From Candidatus Micrarchaeota archaeon CG1_02_55_22 (lineage in GTDB: Archaea > Micrarchaeota > Micrarchaeia > Norongarragalinales > UBA97): 44,542 nucleotides of DNA. Position numbers and translations under genes: made by a program. The DNA is taken from the NCBI GenBank assembly GCA_001871595.1, contig MNVH01000069.1:1-44542 (forward strand), in the 5' to 3' direction. The notes beneath the pieces were generated by a model that was not told the DNA's origin, did no database searches, and was given only the letters and a program-made list of their open reading frames with translations. This document shows, piece after piece, positions 17,526-23,863 of this stretch; within the stretch, counting starts at the first letter, position 1, and the number at the start of each line of letters is the position of its first letter.

Positions 17526-17788
17526 CGATAGGCTTCGTCGTGGTGGGCGTAGTTTTGTACTACTACTGTCTTTCGACTTTCATCTATAGAGTATAACAAG
17601 ATGAAAGACGAGTCGATGTGAACCCGCCAGAGTCCCTGCAAAGGCGCTTTTAACGGCTTGAAGCGGTACGGATTTTCGAGAACTTGATTTACTTTCTTTC
17701 CTACCGCAACAAAAGCCACGTTATTCTTCTTTTGTAGTGCCGCAATCTTGGCTCGGGCGGTCTGTGTCAGTTCAAGTGCGTAGGCCAA
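17522..17788 (-). CDS. relE: RelE-family mRNA interferase toxin
   Basis: An 88-residue RelE-like protein. Features are LELTQTARAKIAALQKKN (N-terminal helix pair), NPYRFKPLKAPLQGLWRVHIDSSFILLYSID (central strands with the usual 'L.g.wr.rig.yRilY' pattern) and a C-terminal VVVQNYAHHDEAYR tail with the H-H-x-x-Y common in archaeal RelE. It starts at TTG 17788, six bases after the antitoxin stop on the same strand. Its 3' end overlaps the secD stop region from the opposite strand, so the two genes converge. Confidence 0.82.
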   Translation of the reverse strand: MAYALELTQTARAKIAALQKKNNVAFVAVGKKVNQVLENPYRFKPLKAPLQGLWRVHIDSSFILLYSIDESRKTVVVQNYAHHDEAYR

Positions 17789-17794
17789 GTGGCA

Positions 17795-18016
17795 TCACTT
17801 CAAGCCGAAATAAGCGTCAACATCTTTCACCTTGAAACGCTTTTCTTTTTCTATGCGTTTCATTTCATCGACGAACTCCGGCCGGTACTCTGGCTCAAGG
17901 ATGCTCTGCGCGTATTCCCGTACCACGAAGTCTATAGCTTGCGACTTGTCCTTCAAGCCCTCCTTGGCCTTGACTACGTTGAGAATCCGGTTCGCGTCCT
18001 CGGAAATGTTTACCAT
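17795..18016 (-). CDS. relB: RelB-like antitoxin (DUF2683-like)
   Basis: A 73-residue antitoxin: MVNISEDANRILNVVKAKEGLKDKSQAIDFVV resembles the DUF2683/RHH antitoxins that pair with archaeal RelE. The C-terminal half (RPEFVDEMKRIEKEKRFKV) is a charged helix that would mask the toxin. ATG 18016 is chosen over the in-frame ATG 18028. The TATA box at 18040-18047 lies ~27 bp before 18016, giving a leaderless mRNA, and only 15 bp before 18028. It is the first gene of the relBE pair and similar in pattern to the antitoxin at 22000. Confidence 0.78.
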   Translation of the reverse strand: MVNISEDANRILNVVKAKEGLKDKSQAIDFVVREYAQSILEPEYRPEFVDEMKRIEKEKRFKVKDVDAYFGLK

Positions 18017-18039
18017 TGCCTTCACCATGCTAACACCGC

Positions 18040-18047
18040 ATATATAC
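18040..18047 (-). promoter_or_regulatory. TATA box of relBE operon
   Basis: On the minus strand this reads TATATATG, about 27 bp before the ATG at 18016. The spacing fixes the start choice for the antitoxin and predicts a leaderless transcript. Confidence 0.6.
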
Positions 18048-18094
18048 GGGCTAAGCGCGTATTAATCAGTTCCGGTGCCAACTTGGATTTGGCA

Positions 18095-18133
18095 TCCGGC
18101 AGCGTAAAAACCTTTCGGGGGCGCATTGCCGGA
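18095..18133. other. Hairpin/promoter-like element between GNAT and relB genes
   Basis: TCCGGCA at 18095-18101 pairs with TGCCGGA at 18127-18133, extended by GCG/CGC with a 2-nt bulge. The minus-strand reading TCCGGCAATGCGCCCCCGAAA then GGTTTTTA resembles the promoter-upstream sequences at 19312-19342 (minus) and 21920-21954 (plus). It could be the 3' end of the GNAT transcript, a promoter relic, or both. Confidence 0.4.
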
Positions 18134-18136
18134 CGC

Positions 18137-18574
18137 CTAGAACGTCTTCTCGAGGTTTATCCGGCTGTCCTTGGTGTTGGCCCTTGCTTCCACCGAGAGG
18201 ACGTCGTAGCCTTCGGCCACCAGGAAGGAGAGCATTTCGCGGCGCTCGTTGCGCGTCCTTATCTTAAGCTTGGCGTGCCCTTGTTTTCGCGCGTATTCTT
18301 CGACGTGGTTCATGAGCGCGGTCAGCGCGCCCTTGCGGCGGTAGCCGGGCAGCACGCCGGTCATCCAGACGTAGAGTGAGTTGTCGTTATCGCGTTCGTA
18401 GGCGATGGCGAATCCTGCGGGCGCATTGCCGTCGAACGCTGCAAGGAATACGGGCTTGCGGCCTGGCAGGCGTTCGGCGCATTTCTGTTTGGCGGAATCT
18501 GCCGACTCAGCGAATTCGGGTATTGCAGCCCACAATGAGAGCGCGTCTTGTTCGCTGCACTCGCGTACTTGCAT
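18137..18574 (-). CDS. GNAT-family N-acetyltransferase
   Basis: A 145-residue single-domain GNAT protein. After an N-terminal REC/E-Q-D strand comes the acceptor-side region. Motif A with the acetyl-CoA pyrophosphate loop is MTGVLPGYRRKGALTALMNHVEEYARKQG, where RRKGAL replaces the Q/RxxGxG/A loop. Motif B is LKIRTRNERREMLSFLVAEGYDVLSVE. It has full length for the family. The substrate is not predictable: the family includes RimI-type N-terminal acetylases and small-molecule acetylases. It stands alone between TA modules on the minus strand; TACT-type GNAT toxins exist, but no antitoxin gene is adjacent. Confidence 0.8.
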   Translation of the reverse strand: MQVRECSEQDALSLWAAIPEFAESADSAKQKCAERLPGRKPVFLAAFDGNAPAGFAIAYERDNDNSLYVWMTGVLPGYRRKGALTALMNHVEEYARKQGHAKLKIRTRNERREMLSFLVAEGYDVLSVEARANTKDSRINLEKTF

Positions 18575-18619
18575 GGCTTCAAATAGGGACGCATTGGTTA
18601 ATAGCGGTTGCGGGAGGGG

Positions 18620-19018
18620 TCAATGAATGCGTTTGAGGCCTTTGACGCGGTCGAAGTCGGAGTCGAACGAGGCGATGCGCCTGATTCCGCGTCCCTGCAT
18701 AAGCGTCACTGAGAGAGCGTCCGCGTAGCTGGAGAATGAATATTGTTTGAGCGCGTCGAGCGCGCCCCGTATCTCGGCTGGGGTTGGAACAACCAGTGAC
18801 AACGCTGAAGACTCCATCAGTTTAACCGATTCGTCGCGGGCGGCGGCAGGCCCGTGGTACCGTGAGACGTACGAAGCGAACTCGGCCAGTATGGCTTCGC
18901 TGAAGACAAGGGTTTCGCCCGACGCCTCTAGTTCGTGCGACAAGGAAACGGCGCGCGAATGGTGCTCATCTGCGACTCGGGCTAATGCTATGAATACGCC
19001 CGTGTCAACGAAGATCAC
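18620..19018 (-). CDS. vapC: VapC-type PIN-domain toxin
   Basis: A 132-residue PIN ribonuclease. MIFVDTGVFIALARVADEHH holds the first catalytic Asp and the usual D-T-G/S pattern. SEAILAEFASYVSR supplies the acidic residue of the second block. SYADALSVTLMQGRGIRRIASFDSDFDRV holds the third and fourth Asp. The gene starts at ATG 19018, overlapping its antitoxin by 4 bp (ATGA type), so they are coupled. The target is a structured RNA in known members. Confidence 0.85.
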   Translation of the reverse strand: MIFVDTGVFIALARVADEHHSRAVSLSHELEASGETLVFSEAILAEFASYVSRYHGPAAARDESVKLMESSALSLVVPTPAEIRGALDALKQYSFSSYADALSVTLMQGRGIRRIASFDSDFDRVKGLKRIH

Positions 19019-19278
19019 GTCTTATCAACATCCCCGTAGACCACGTCGTCGAGTTCGGCCGTGGCGTTGGCCTTGGGCCCGCCCTTGAGGCTGCCGCACA
19101 AATCCTTCAACAAATATTTCTTCTTCGCGGCCACGTACGTCCTGTCGCATTCCTCGACGGCTTCGGCAATGACTTCCGCCTCGGTAACGCGCCGGCCTTC
19201 GGCCAGTGAGCGCTTGGCCTGCAGCCGGTGGATTACGGGCACCAGCCTTCTTGGGACCTTCTTTGTAACATACTCCAC
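19015..19278 (-). CDS. vapB: VapB-like antitoxin
   Basis: An 87-residue partner of the PIN toxin. The N-terminus VTKKVPRRLVPVIHRLQAKRSLAEGRRVTEAEVIAEAVE reads as a DNA-binding strand and helices. The C-terminal AKKKYLLKDLCGSLKGGPKANA has the 'LxDLxGxxKG' pattern of antitoxin tails that block PIN active sites in archaeal and cyanobacterial VapB-like proteins. The GTG at 19278 is preceded by a TATA box near 19317 and a cluster of short repeats (see 19290-19315) that look like an operator for autorepression. Confidence 0.75.
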   Translation of the reverse strand: MEYVTKKVPRRLVPVIHRLQAKRSLAEGRRVTEAEVIAEAVEECDRTYVAAKKKYLLKDLCGSLKGGPKANATAELDDVVYGDVDKT

Positions 19279-19289
19279 GACTTACACCC

Positions 19290-19315
19290 ATTACATTTAG
19301 TGTAATTAGTGTAAT
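19290..19315 (-). promoter_or_regulatory. Probable operator of vapBC: palindrome plus tandem 9-bp repeats
   Basis: ATTACATTTAGTGTAAT at 19290-19306 is an inverted repeat (ATTACA, 5-nt spacer, TGTAAT). TAGTGTAAT occurs twice in tandem, at 19298-19306 and 19307-19315. The array lies between the TATA box (19313-19320, minus strand TTTTATTA) and the GTG start at 19278, where a bound VapB dimer would block transcription. Confidence 0.6.
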
Positions 19316-19374
19316 AAAAGCGTTTCGGGGCGCTTTGCCGGAGGCTGGCGGCTGAAAGAGATTCGGGAAGACGG

Positions 19375-19926
19375 CTACTCTTTCTTTTTGTCGGCGAGTT
19401 GCTTGCCGATTTCGGCGCGGCGCTTGAGCTTTTCCTCGAATTCGGCGTACTCTTCGGGCTTCATCACGTTCTTGAGGATGTAGGCCGAGTACTGTTGTGC
19501 TTGCGAGGAGATATCTAACAGCAGGGTGTGGGCTTCCGAGAGATTGAGGCGGATTTCGGGGGGGTTTAGTATTTCGACGCCGACGGGGCCGTAACGCATT
19601 GTGAGTTCAGCGAGCTTGGCAAAATCTTCCACGAGCGCGGTTACTTCGGCGCTCGTGGAGTAGGAGATAAGCGTGTTTTCGGCGGACTCTTCGGCGGCAA
19701 GGCCCTTCTCGTCTGTCACGCGCTTGTAGGGGGCGAGTATTTCACCCTTGCAGTAGAGCACGCCCTTCTCGTTTGCGAGGCGGTCGATGAATTCGATTAG
19801 CGAGTTCTTTACCGATTCTTCCTCGCGTCCGTGGGCATCAAAGTAGAGGAGGCAGTGTACTGCTCCGTGTTTGGTTGTTTCGGCGATGACGCGTTCGAGG
19901 TCGGCTTCGTTGTATTCCTTTGCCAT
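19375..19926 (-). CDS. Conserved-looking soluble protein of unknown function
   Basis: 183 residues starting at ATG 19926, acidic, with no membrane segment or signal peptide. The first half has alternating strands and helices (GAVHCLLYFDAHGREEESVKNS, EKGVLYCKGEIL). The centre has STSAEVTALVEDFAKLAELTMRYGPVGVEILNPPEI, and the C-terminal ~50 residues are a charged helix ending in Lys/Glu. The layout resembles a ligand-binding alpha/beta domain with a helical tail. I do not recognise the family. A TATA-like GATTTAAAGC (minus) at ~19963-19972, inside the end of the neighbouring protease gene, would give it its own promoter. Confidence 0.7.
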   Translation of the reverse strand: MAKEYNEADLERVIAETTKHGAVHCLLYFDAHGREEESVKNSLIEFIDRLANEKGVLYCKGEILAPYKRVTDEKGLAAEESAENTLISYSTSAEVTALVEDFAKLAELTMRYGPVGVEILNPPEIRLNLSEAHTLLLDISSQAQQYSAYILKNVMKPEEYAEFEEKLKRRAEIGKQLADKKKE

Positions 19927-19967
19927 TTTAATTCCCGGATACTATTTGGGGACAAAAAAGCTTTAAA

Positions 19968-20903
19968 TCAGCCGTAGGAGAGGCGTGCGCCCGTCGGCCG
20001 CAGCTCGGAGGCGAGGGATTGGGCGAAGCCGGTTGAGAGTTGGGAAAAGAGCGCTAGGATGCCCGATGGTGGTTCCTGTAGTACGCACAATGCGGGCGTG
20101 CCGTCGTAGGAGACGTTGCCCATTGCTGCTGCGATGCGCAACGCGTCACTGCGCGTTGCCACATCGTCTACGAGGCCGATTTTTTGGGCTTGCGTTGCCG
20201 AGAGTACGCGCGCGTCGAGCGCTTGTGCCTCGAATAGTTTTTCGTTGAGCCTGCCTTTGCGCGCGGCGCGCACGTCGTTGGCAAAATTCTCGCCCGACTC
20301 GTTAATAATCGCTTCAAGTATGGCGCGTTCTTCAGTAGTGATGTTGCGGTAGGGCGCGCCCATGTCCTTGACGTCGCCGTGCTGGATGGACTCCATCGAG
20401 ATACCGAGCTTTTCAAGCAGGCCGGCGTAGTTCAAGAGAGTAGCGCGGGCGCCAATGCTGCCCGTCAAAGTGTTCGGGTTGGCGACGACGCGATCGGCTG
20501 CCGAAGCAACGTAATAACCGCCACTCGCCGCGACCTCGCCCAAATATGCCACAATGGGCTTTTTGGCGGTTCTGACGGCTGTAAAGGCTTCCTGGCTTGC
20601 GACTGCGCCGCCGCCGGGTGAGTTTATTACCAAGAGCACGGAGCCGACGTCGTCGTTTTCGTCTGCTGCCCGCAGTTGGCGTTCAAGCTCTTGCGGCTGT
20701 GCTGCGGAGTCGTAGAAAGCGGCGTGTTCGAGCGTGATTTCGCCGTCGAGTGTGATGATGCCGACGCACGACGCGTTTTTGTCGTTCGAGAGGAAGCCCC
20801 TGCCGAGGCTGGCGTAATCTGCTGTTGCGAGTGCGATTGCGATTAGTGCGACTGCGACGAAGGCCAGTACGTAGAGGCCGGTGCGGGATTGGGCGTTTTT
20901 CAC
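19968..20903 (-). CDS. sppA: SppA-type signal peptide peptidase (S49 family)
   Basis: 311 residues from GTG 20903. Residues ~9-28 form a single N-terminal membrane helix, so the protease domain faces outward as in archaeal SppA. The Ser/Lys dyad is visible: Ser127 in EVAASGGYYVASAADRV and Lys179 in QHGDVKDMGAPYR. The oxyanion-loop motif VINSPGGGAVAS (residues 92-103) and NTLTGSIGA are also present. It degrades signal peptides left in the membrane after Sec export. A frame extending much further upstream lacks support because it runs antisense through carS. It shares a symmetric TATA box with carS on the other strand. Confidence 0.9.
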   Translation of the reverse strand: MKNAQSRTGLYVLAFVAVALIAIALATADYASLGRGFLSNDKNASCVGIITLDGEITLEHAAFYDSAAQPQELERQLRAADENDDVGSVLLVINSPGGGAVASQEAFTAVRTAKKPIVAYLGEVAASGGYYVASAADRVVANPNTLTGSIGARATLLNYAGLLEKLGISMESIQHGDVKDMGAPYRNITTEERAILEAIINESGENFANDVRAARKGRLNEKLFEAQALDARVLSATQAQKIGLVDDVATRSDALRIAAAMGNVSYDGTPALCVLQEPPSGILALFSQLSTGFAQSLASELRPTGARLSYG

Positions 20904-20926
20904 GAGTAAGTGTATTCTCCTGCAAT

Positions 20927-20936
20927 CATTATATTG
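20927..20936. promoter_or_regulatory. Shared bidirectional TATA box between sppA and carS
   Basis: CATTATATTG reads as an acceptable TATA box on both strands. Its centre is 28 bp from the sppA GTG (20903) and 28 bp from the carS ATG (20959). This exact symmetry predicts leaderless transcripts in both directions. Confidence 0.5.
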
Positions 20937-20958
20937 GTTGCGGGCGGATATTCTTGGT

Positions 20959-21465
20959 ATGGATGCGTTGCAGTTGTTGGCATTCGTTTTGCCGGCGTAT
21001 GTAGCGAACGCGAGCCCGGTTGTCTTCGGCGGGGGCACGTCGGTGGATTTCAAGCGCTTGCTCGGCGGGAAACGCGTTTTCGGCGATGGAAAGACGTGGC
21101 GCGGCCTTCTCGCAGGAGTGGTTTTCGGTACTTTTACGGGCTTTGCTTTGGCATTGCACCCAGCGCTCTTTCTGCCTTCGCTCTTATTCCGCGAGAGGAT
21201 GATTGTCGCGTTGTTGCTTTCAGTCGGTACGATGGCGGGCGACTTGGCTGGGAGCTTCGTGAAAAGGCGTTTAGGCATTGCTGCCGGAAGCCGCCACGAG
21301 TTCTTCGACCAGCTCTTGTTCTTGGGTTTCGCTCTCGCCGCGGCCAGCATCTATATAGTGCCGTCGCTCGAAGAGATTGCCTTGCTCGTCGTTGCGACCT
21401 ATGTATTGCACAAGGCGGCTAACTGGTTGGCGCACGTGGTGCGGCTCAAGCGCGTCCCGTGGTAA
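20959..21465 (+). CDS. carS: CDP-archaeol synthase
   Basis: A 168-residue integral membrane enzyme of the DUF46/CarS family, which transfers CTP to 2,3-di-O-geranylgeranylglyceryl phosphate to make CDP-archaeol, the activated precursor of archaeal phospholipids. Family hallmarks are visible: NASPVVFGGG, DFKRLLGGKRVFGDGKTWRG near residues 25-50, GDLAGSFVKRRLGIAAG, and FFDQLLFLGFALAAA. About five membrane helices are present and the length is typical. ATG 20959 is chosen because it is 28 bp from the TATA box; a longer frame would overlap sppA. It overlaps the next gene by 7 bp. Confidence 0.92.
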   Translation: MDALQLLAFVLPAYVANASPVVFGGGTSVDFKRLLGGKRVFGDGKTWRGLLAGVVFGTFTGFALALHPALFLPSLLFRERMIVALLLSVGTMAGDLAGSFVKRRLGIAAGSRHEFFDQLLFLGFALAAASIYIVPSLEEIALLVVATYVLHKAANWLAHVVRLKRVPW

Positions 21466-21920
21466 CCTTGGCTTCAAAATCGCTATCGTTTCTTGCACGA
21501 TTCTTTCCGTTGATGGCGCTGTTGTATCTAGCCGTGCTGGTCTTCCCGCAGCCTTGGCTCTACGCGGGCTTGGCAGGAATCGAGGGCGCGTTTTTGGAGG
21601 CGTCGGGCGTGCCGGTTGTGGTTGACGGCGCGTTGTTGCACGCGGGCGGAGCGTCATTCGAAATCGTTGCAGAATGCTCGGGCCTCATCATGGTCGCCAT
21701 GCTTGTAGCGTTGTTTTTTGCGAGCGGTTGCCGTAGGTGGGGGTGGCTCGCGGGCGGCATCGTTTTTCTCCTGTTGTTCAACGTGGCACGGCTGTGGTTG
21801 ACGCTTTACGCGGGTGCGGCTTGGGGCCAGAGCGCGCTGGGCGTTGTGCACCCGGTGTTGTGGTTCGTTGACGCCGGAATCGTGCTCGCATGGTGGGCGA
21901 AGATGGAGGCGTTGCTGTGA
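21459..21920 (+). CDS. Compact archaeosortase/exosortase-family protein
   Basis: 153 residues and about four to five membrane helices. The family triad is visible: Cys73 in VAECSGLIM, Arg111 in FNVARLWLTL and His131 in GVVHPVLWF, in the right order and in membrane-edge contexts. Exosortases and archaeosortases are membrane Cys transpeptidases that cut C-terminal sorting signals and, for ArtA, lead to lipid anchoring of surface proteins. The protein is shorter than many family members, nearer the minimal core. Its GTG start overlaps the carS stop by 7 bp, linking lipid precursor synthesis and lipid attachment. TTG 21468 is an alternative start. No obvious cognate sorting tail is seen on the secreted proteins in this window. 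Confidence 0.8.
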   Translation: MVTLASKSLSFLARFFPLMALLYLAVLVFPQPWLYAGLAGIEGAFLEASGVPVVVDGALLHAGGASFEIVAECSGLIMVAMLVALFFASGCRRWGWLAGGIVFLLLFNVARLWLTLYAGAAWGQSALGVVHPVLWFVDAGIVLAWWAKMEALL

Positions 21921-21999
21921 CTCGGCAAATTGCCTCCGAAAAGCATAAGTATTAGTCCGACTAAGTCCTTGTTATCTTGGATTATTCAGGGTGGTTTGT

Positions 22000-22254
22000 T
22001 TGGCGGACGTGAACGTGAACTTGAAGGTGAAAAGGTATACCAACCGTGTCTTGGGGGTCGTCAAGGAGAAATACGGCTTGAAGGACAAGTCCGAGGCGCT
22101 CGACAAGTTTGCCGAGCTCTACGGCGGCGAGTTCGTGGATTCGGAGGTCGGGGACGAGCTCGTGCGCGACATCATTCGGAGCACCAGCGCGCATGTGAAG
22201 AAGCACGGGTTCAGGAAGATGTCTCTCGAGGAGCTTGAAAGGCTTGGCGAGTGA
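22000..22254 (+). CDS. relB: RelB-like antitoxin (DUF2683-like)
   Basis: An 84-residue antitoxin: ADVNVNLKVKRYTNRVLGVVKEKYGLKDKSEALDKFAELYGG resembles the antitoxin at 17795-18016 (both have KxxxGLKDKSxA). The C-terminal helix (HVKKHGFRKMSLEELERLGE) would bind the toxin. TTG 22000 is chosen because GGGTGG lies six bases upstream and the TATA-like CATAAGTATTA (21943-21953) gives a short leader; GTG 21991 is the alternative. It is directly followed by a RelE-like toxin gene. Confidence 0.72.
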   Translation: MADVNVNLKVKRYTNRVLGVVKEKYGLKDKSEALDKFAELYGGEFVDSEVGDELVRDIIRSTSAHVKKHGFRKMSLEELERLGE

Positions 22255-22260
22255 GTGTCA

Positions 22261-22539
22261 ATGCCGTTCGACTTCGATTTTACTGACGAACTGAAGCTCA
22301 CGCTGTCGCGCCTGGCCAAGCGCAACAAGCCGCTTGCCGAGGAAGTGAAGAAGAAAGTGCGGCAGGTCACGGCTTCGGATGGCGAGACGGTGGAACACTA
22401 CAAGAACCTGCGCCACGACTTGAAAAACTACAAGCGCGTGCACGTTGGAAGCTTCGTCCTCTTTTTCAGGGTCTTCAAGGAAGAAAATTTCATCCTGTTC
22501 GACAGGTTGGCGCACCACGACGACGCGTACAAGCGTTAG
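22261..22539 (+). CDS. relE: RelE-family toxin
   Basis: 92 residues: a helical N-terminus (FDFTDELKLTLSRLAKRNKPLAEEVKKKVRQV) and a strand region LRHDLKNYKRVHVGSFVLFFRVFKEENFILFDRLAHHDDAYKR. The end AHHDDAYKR matches the AHHDEAYR end of the toxin at 17522-17788, so the two are related modules. ATG 22261 lies six bases after the antitoxin stop; GTG 22255 is the alternative. Likely ribosome-dependent mRNA cleavage by family analogy. The gene ends one base before the hisS stop from the other strand. Confidence 0.8.
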   Translation: MPFDFDFTDELKLTLSRLAKRNKPLAEEVKKKVRQVTASDGETVEHYKNLRHDLKNYKRVHVGSFVLFFRVFKEENFILFDRLAHHDDAYKR

Positions 22540-22540
22540 G

Positions 22541-23863
22541 CTAACGGAGCGCGTCGCACACTTGTGGTATGGAGAGGAGTTTTTCTTCGCCGCTATTCAG
22601 GTCGCGCAGGGTTGCCTTGCCTTCCTTGATTTCGTTGGGCCCGATGATGAGCGCGTATTTAGCTCCGCGTTTTACTGCGTAAGCGAGGTTTTTCGATACG
22701 CCGCGACCGGCAAGGTCGATTCCTGTGTTGATTCCGGCGCTGCGCAGTTGTTGGCAGGCGCGGATTGCTGGTAAGGCGTCGCCGATTGGGATGACGAAGA
22801 CTGCGAGACCTGTTCTTTCTCCCAAGGTAGTTCCTTGTGCCTTGAGTGCTTCTAGGAGGACATCGAGTCCGAAGCTTATGCCGACTGCCGGAACGTTTCT
22901 CTCGGCGCCGCCGGATTCCTTGACGAAGCCGCCTATTAGTTCGTCGTAGCGGCCTCCGGCGCAAATCGAGGAAGTTATGCCTATCTTAGCACCATTGTTT
23001 AGGAAGCCTTCGAACACCATTCCGGTATAGTAGTTTAGTCCGCGGGCGAGGGTGGGGGAAAAGACGAGCTTGTCCGCGCAACCGTACTCTTTCGCGTAGG
23101 AAAAGAATTCGTTTAGTTCGGCTAGGCCTGCTTTCGCGTCGTCGTTTGCTGCAAGCGCAGTGAGAGCTTCCAGCGTTGCTTGTGGTGAGAGCGTGGAGAG
23201 GACTCTTTGAGCGACTGGAGCGGGGAGTTGTTTTTCTTCGAGTTCTTTCTTTACTGCGTTTTCACCGATTTTTTCGAGTTTGTCGAGTGAGAGGATGACG
23301 TCGGAAAGCATTTCGCGCGGCACGCCCGCACCAATGAGGAGCCCGTTGAGGAGCTTGCGGTTGTTTACTTTAAGCGAGTAGTTGAGACCCAGCCCTGAAA
23401 GGATGGATGCGGCGAGGGAGGCGAGTTCGGCGTCGGCGGCCAGTGAAGCAGTACCCATGGTGTCGGCGTCGCACTGCGAGAACTCGCGGTAGCGGCCTTT
23501 CTTTAGGGGTCCGTCGCGCCACACGCTCGCTATTGCGTAGCGTTTGAACGGCATTGCTAACGAATTGTTTTCGGCGACGAAACGGCAGAGGGGCACGGTG
23601 AGGTCGTAGCGCAATCCCAAATCACGCCCGCCTTGGTCTTTGAAGGAATAGGTTTCTTTGAGTATTTCGTCTCCGCCGGCGAATTTCGCGGTAAGCACGG
23701 CCAAATTCTCGAATGCGGGCGTTTCTAGGGGCTCGAACCCGTAGCGTTCGAATTGTTCACGGATTGTCTGGATTATTGCGTCTCGAAGGCGTTTTTCGCT
23801 TCCGCTGAAGTCGCGCGTGCCGCGCGGGGCCTTGAACTTGTTTTCGTTAGTTTCTTCAGCCAT
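22541..23863 (-). CDS. hisS: Histidyl-tRNA synthetase
   Basis: 440 residues, a full-length class II synthetase charging tRNA-His. Motif 1 region is KAPRGTRDF (residues 11-19). LGLRYDLTVPLCRF (82-95) is the ATP/His-side strand. Motif 2 is WRDGPLKKGRYREFSQCD (115-132). The histidine-A signature is FSPTLARGLNYYTGMVFEG (~285-305), and class II motif 3 lies near GGRYDELIGGF with GISFGLDVLL. The C-terminal ~95 residues form the HGTP anticodon-binding domain (LAVFVIPIGDALP...). The ATG at 23863 is only 42 bp after the tRNA-His gene on the same strand, so they may be co-transcribed. Confidence 0.96.
   Translation of the reverse strand: MAEETNENKFKAPRGTRDFSGSEKRLRDAIIQTIREQFERYGFEPLETPAFENLAVLTAKFAGGDEILKETYSFKDQGGRDLGLRYDLTVPLCRFVAENNSLAMPFKRYAIASVWRDGPLKKGRYREFSQCDADTMGTASLAADAELASLAASILSGLGLNYSLKVNNRKLLNGLLIGAGVPREMLSDVILSLDKLEKIGENAVKKELEEKQLPAPVAQRVLSTLSPQATLEALTALAANDDAKAGLAELNEFFSYAKEYGCADKLVFSPTLARGLNYYTGMVFEGFLNNGAKIGITSSICAGGRYDELIGGFVKESGGAERNVPAVGISFGLDVLLEALKAQGTTLGERTGLAVFVIPIGDALPAIRACQQLRSAGINTGIDLAGRGVSKNLAYAVKRGAKYALIIGPNEIKEGKATLRDLNSGEEKLLSIPQVCDALR

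Noticed and set aside
17789-18379. 196-codon plus-strand frame antisense to relB and the GNAT gene
   Set aside because: It runs opposite two recognisable protein families and shows no family features of its own.
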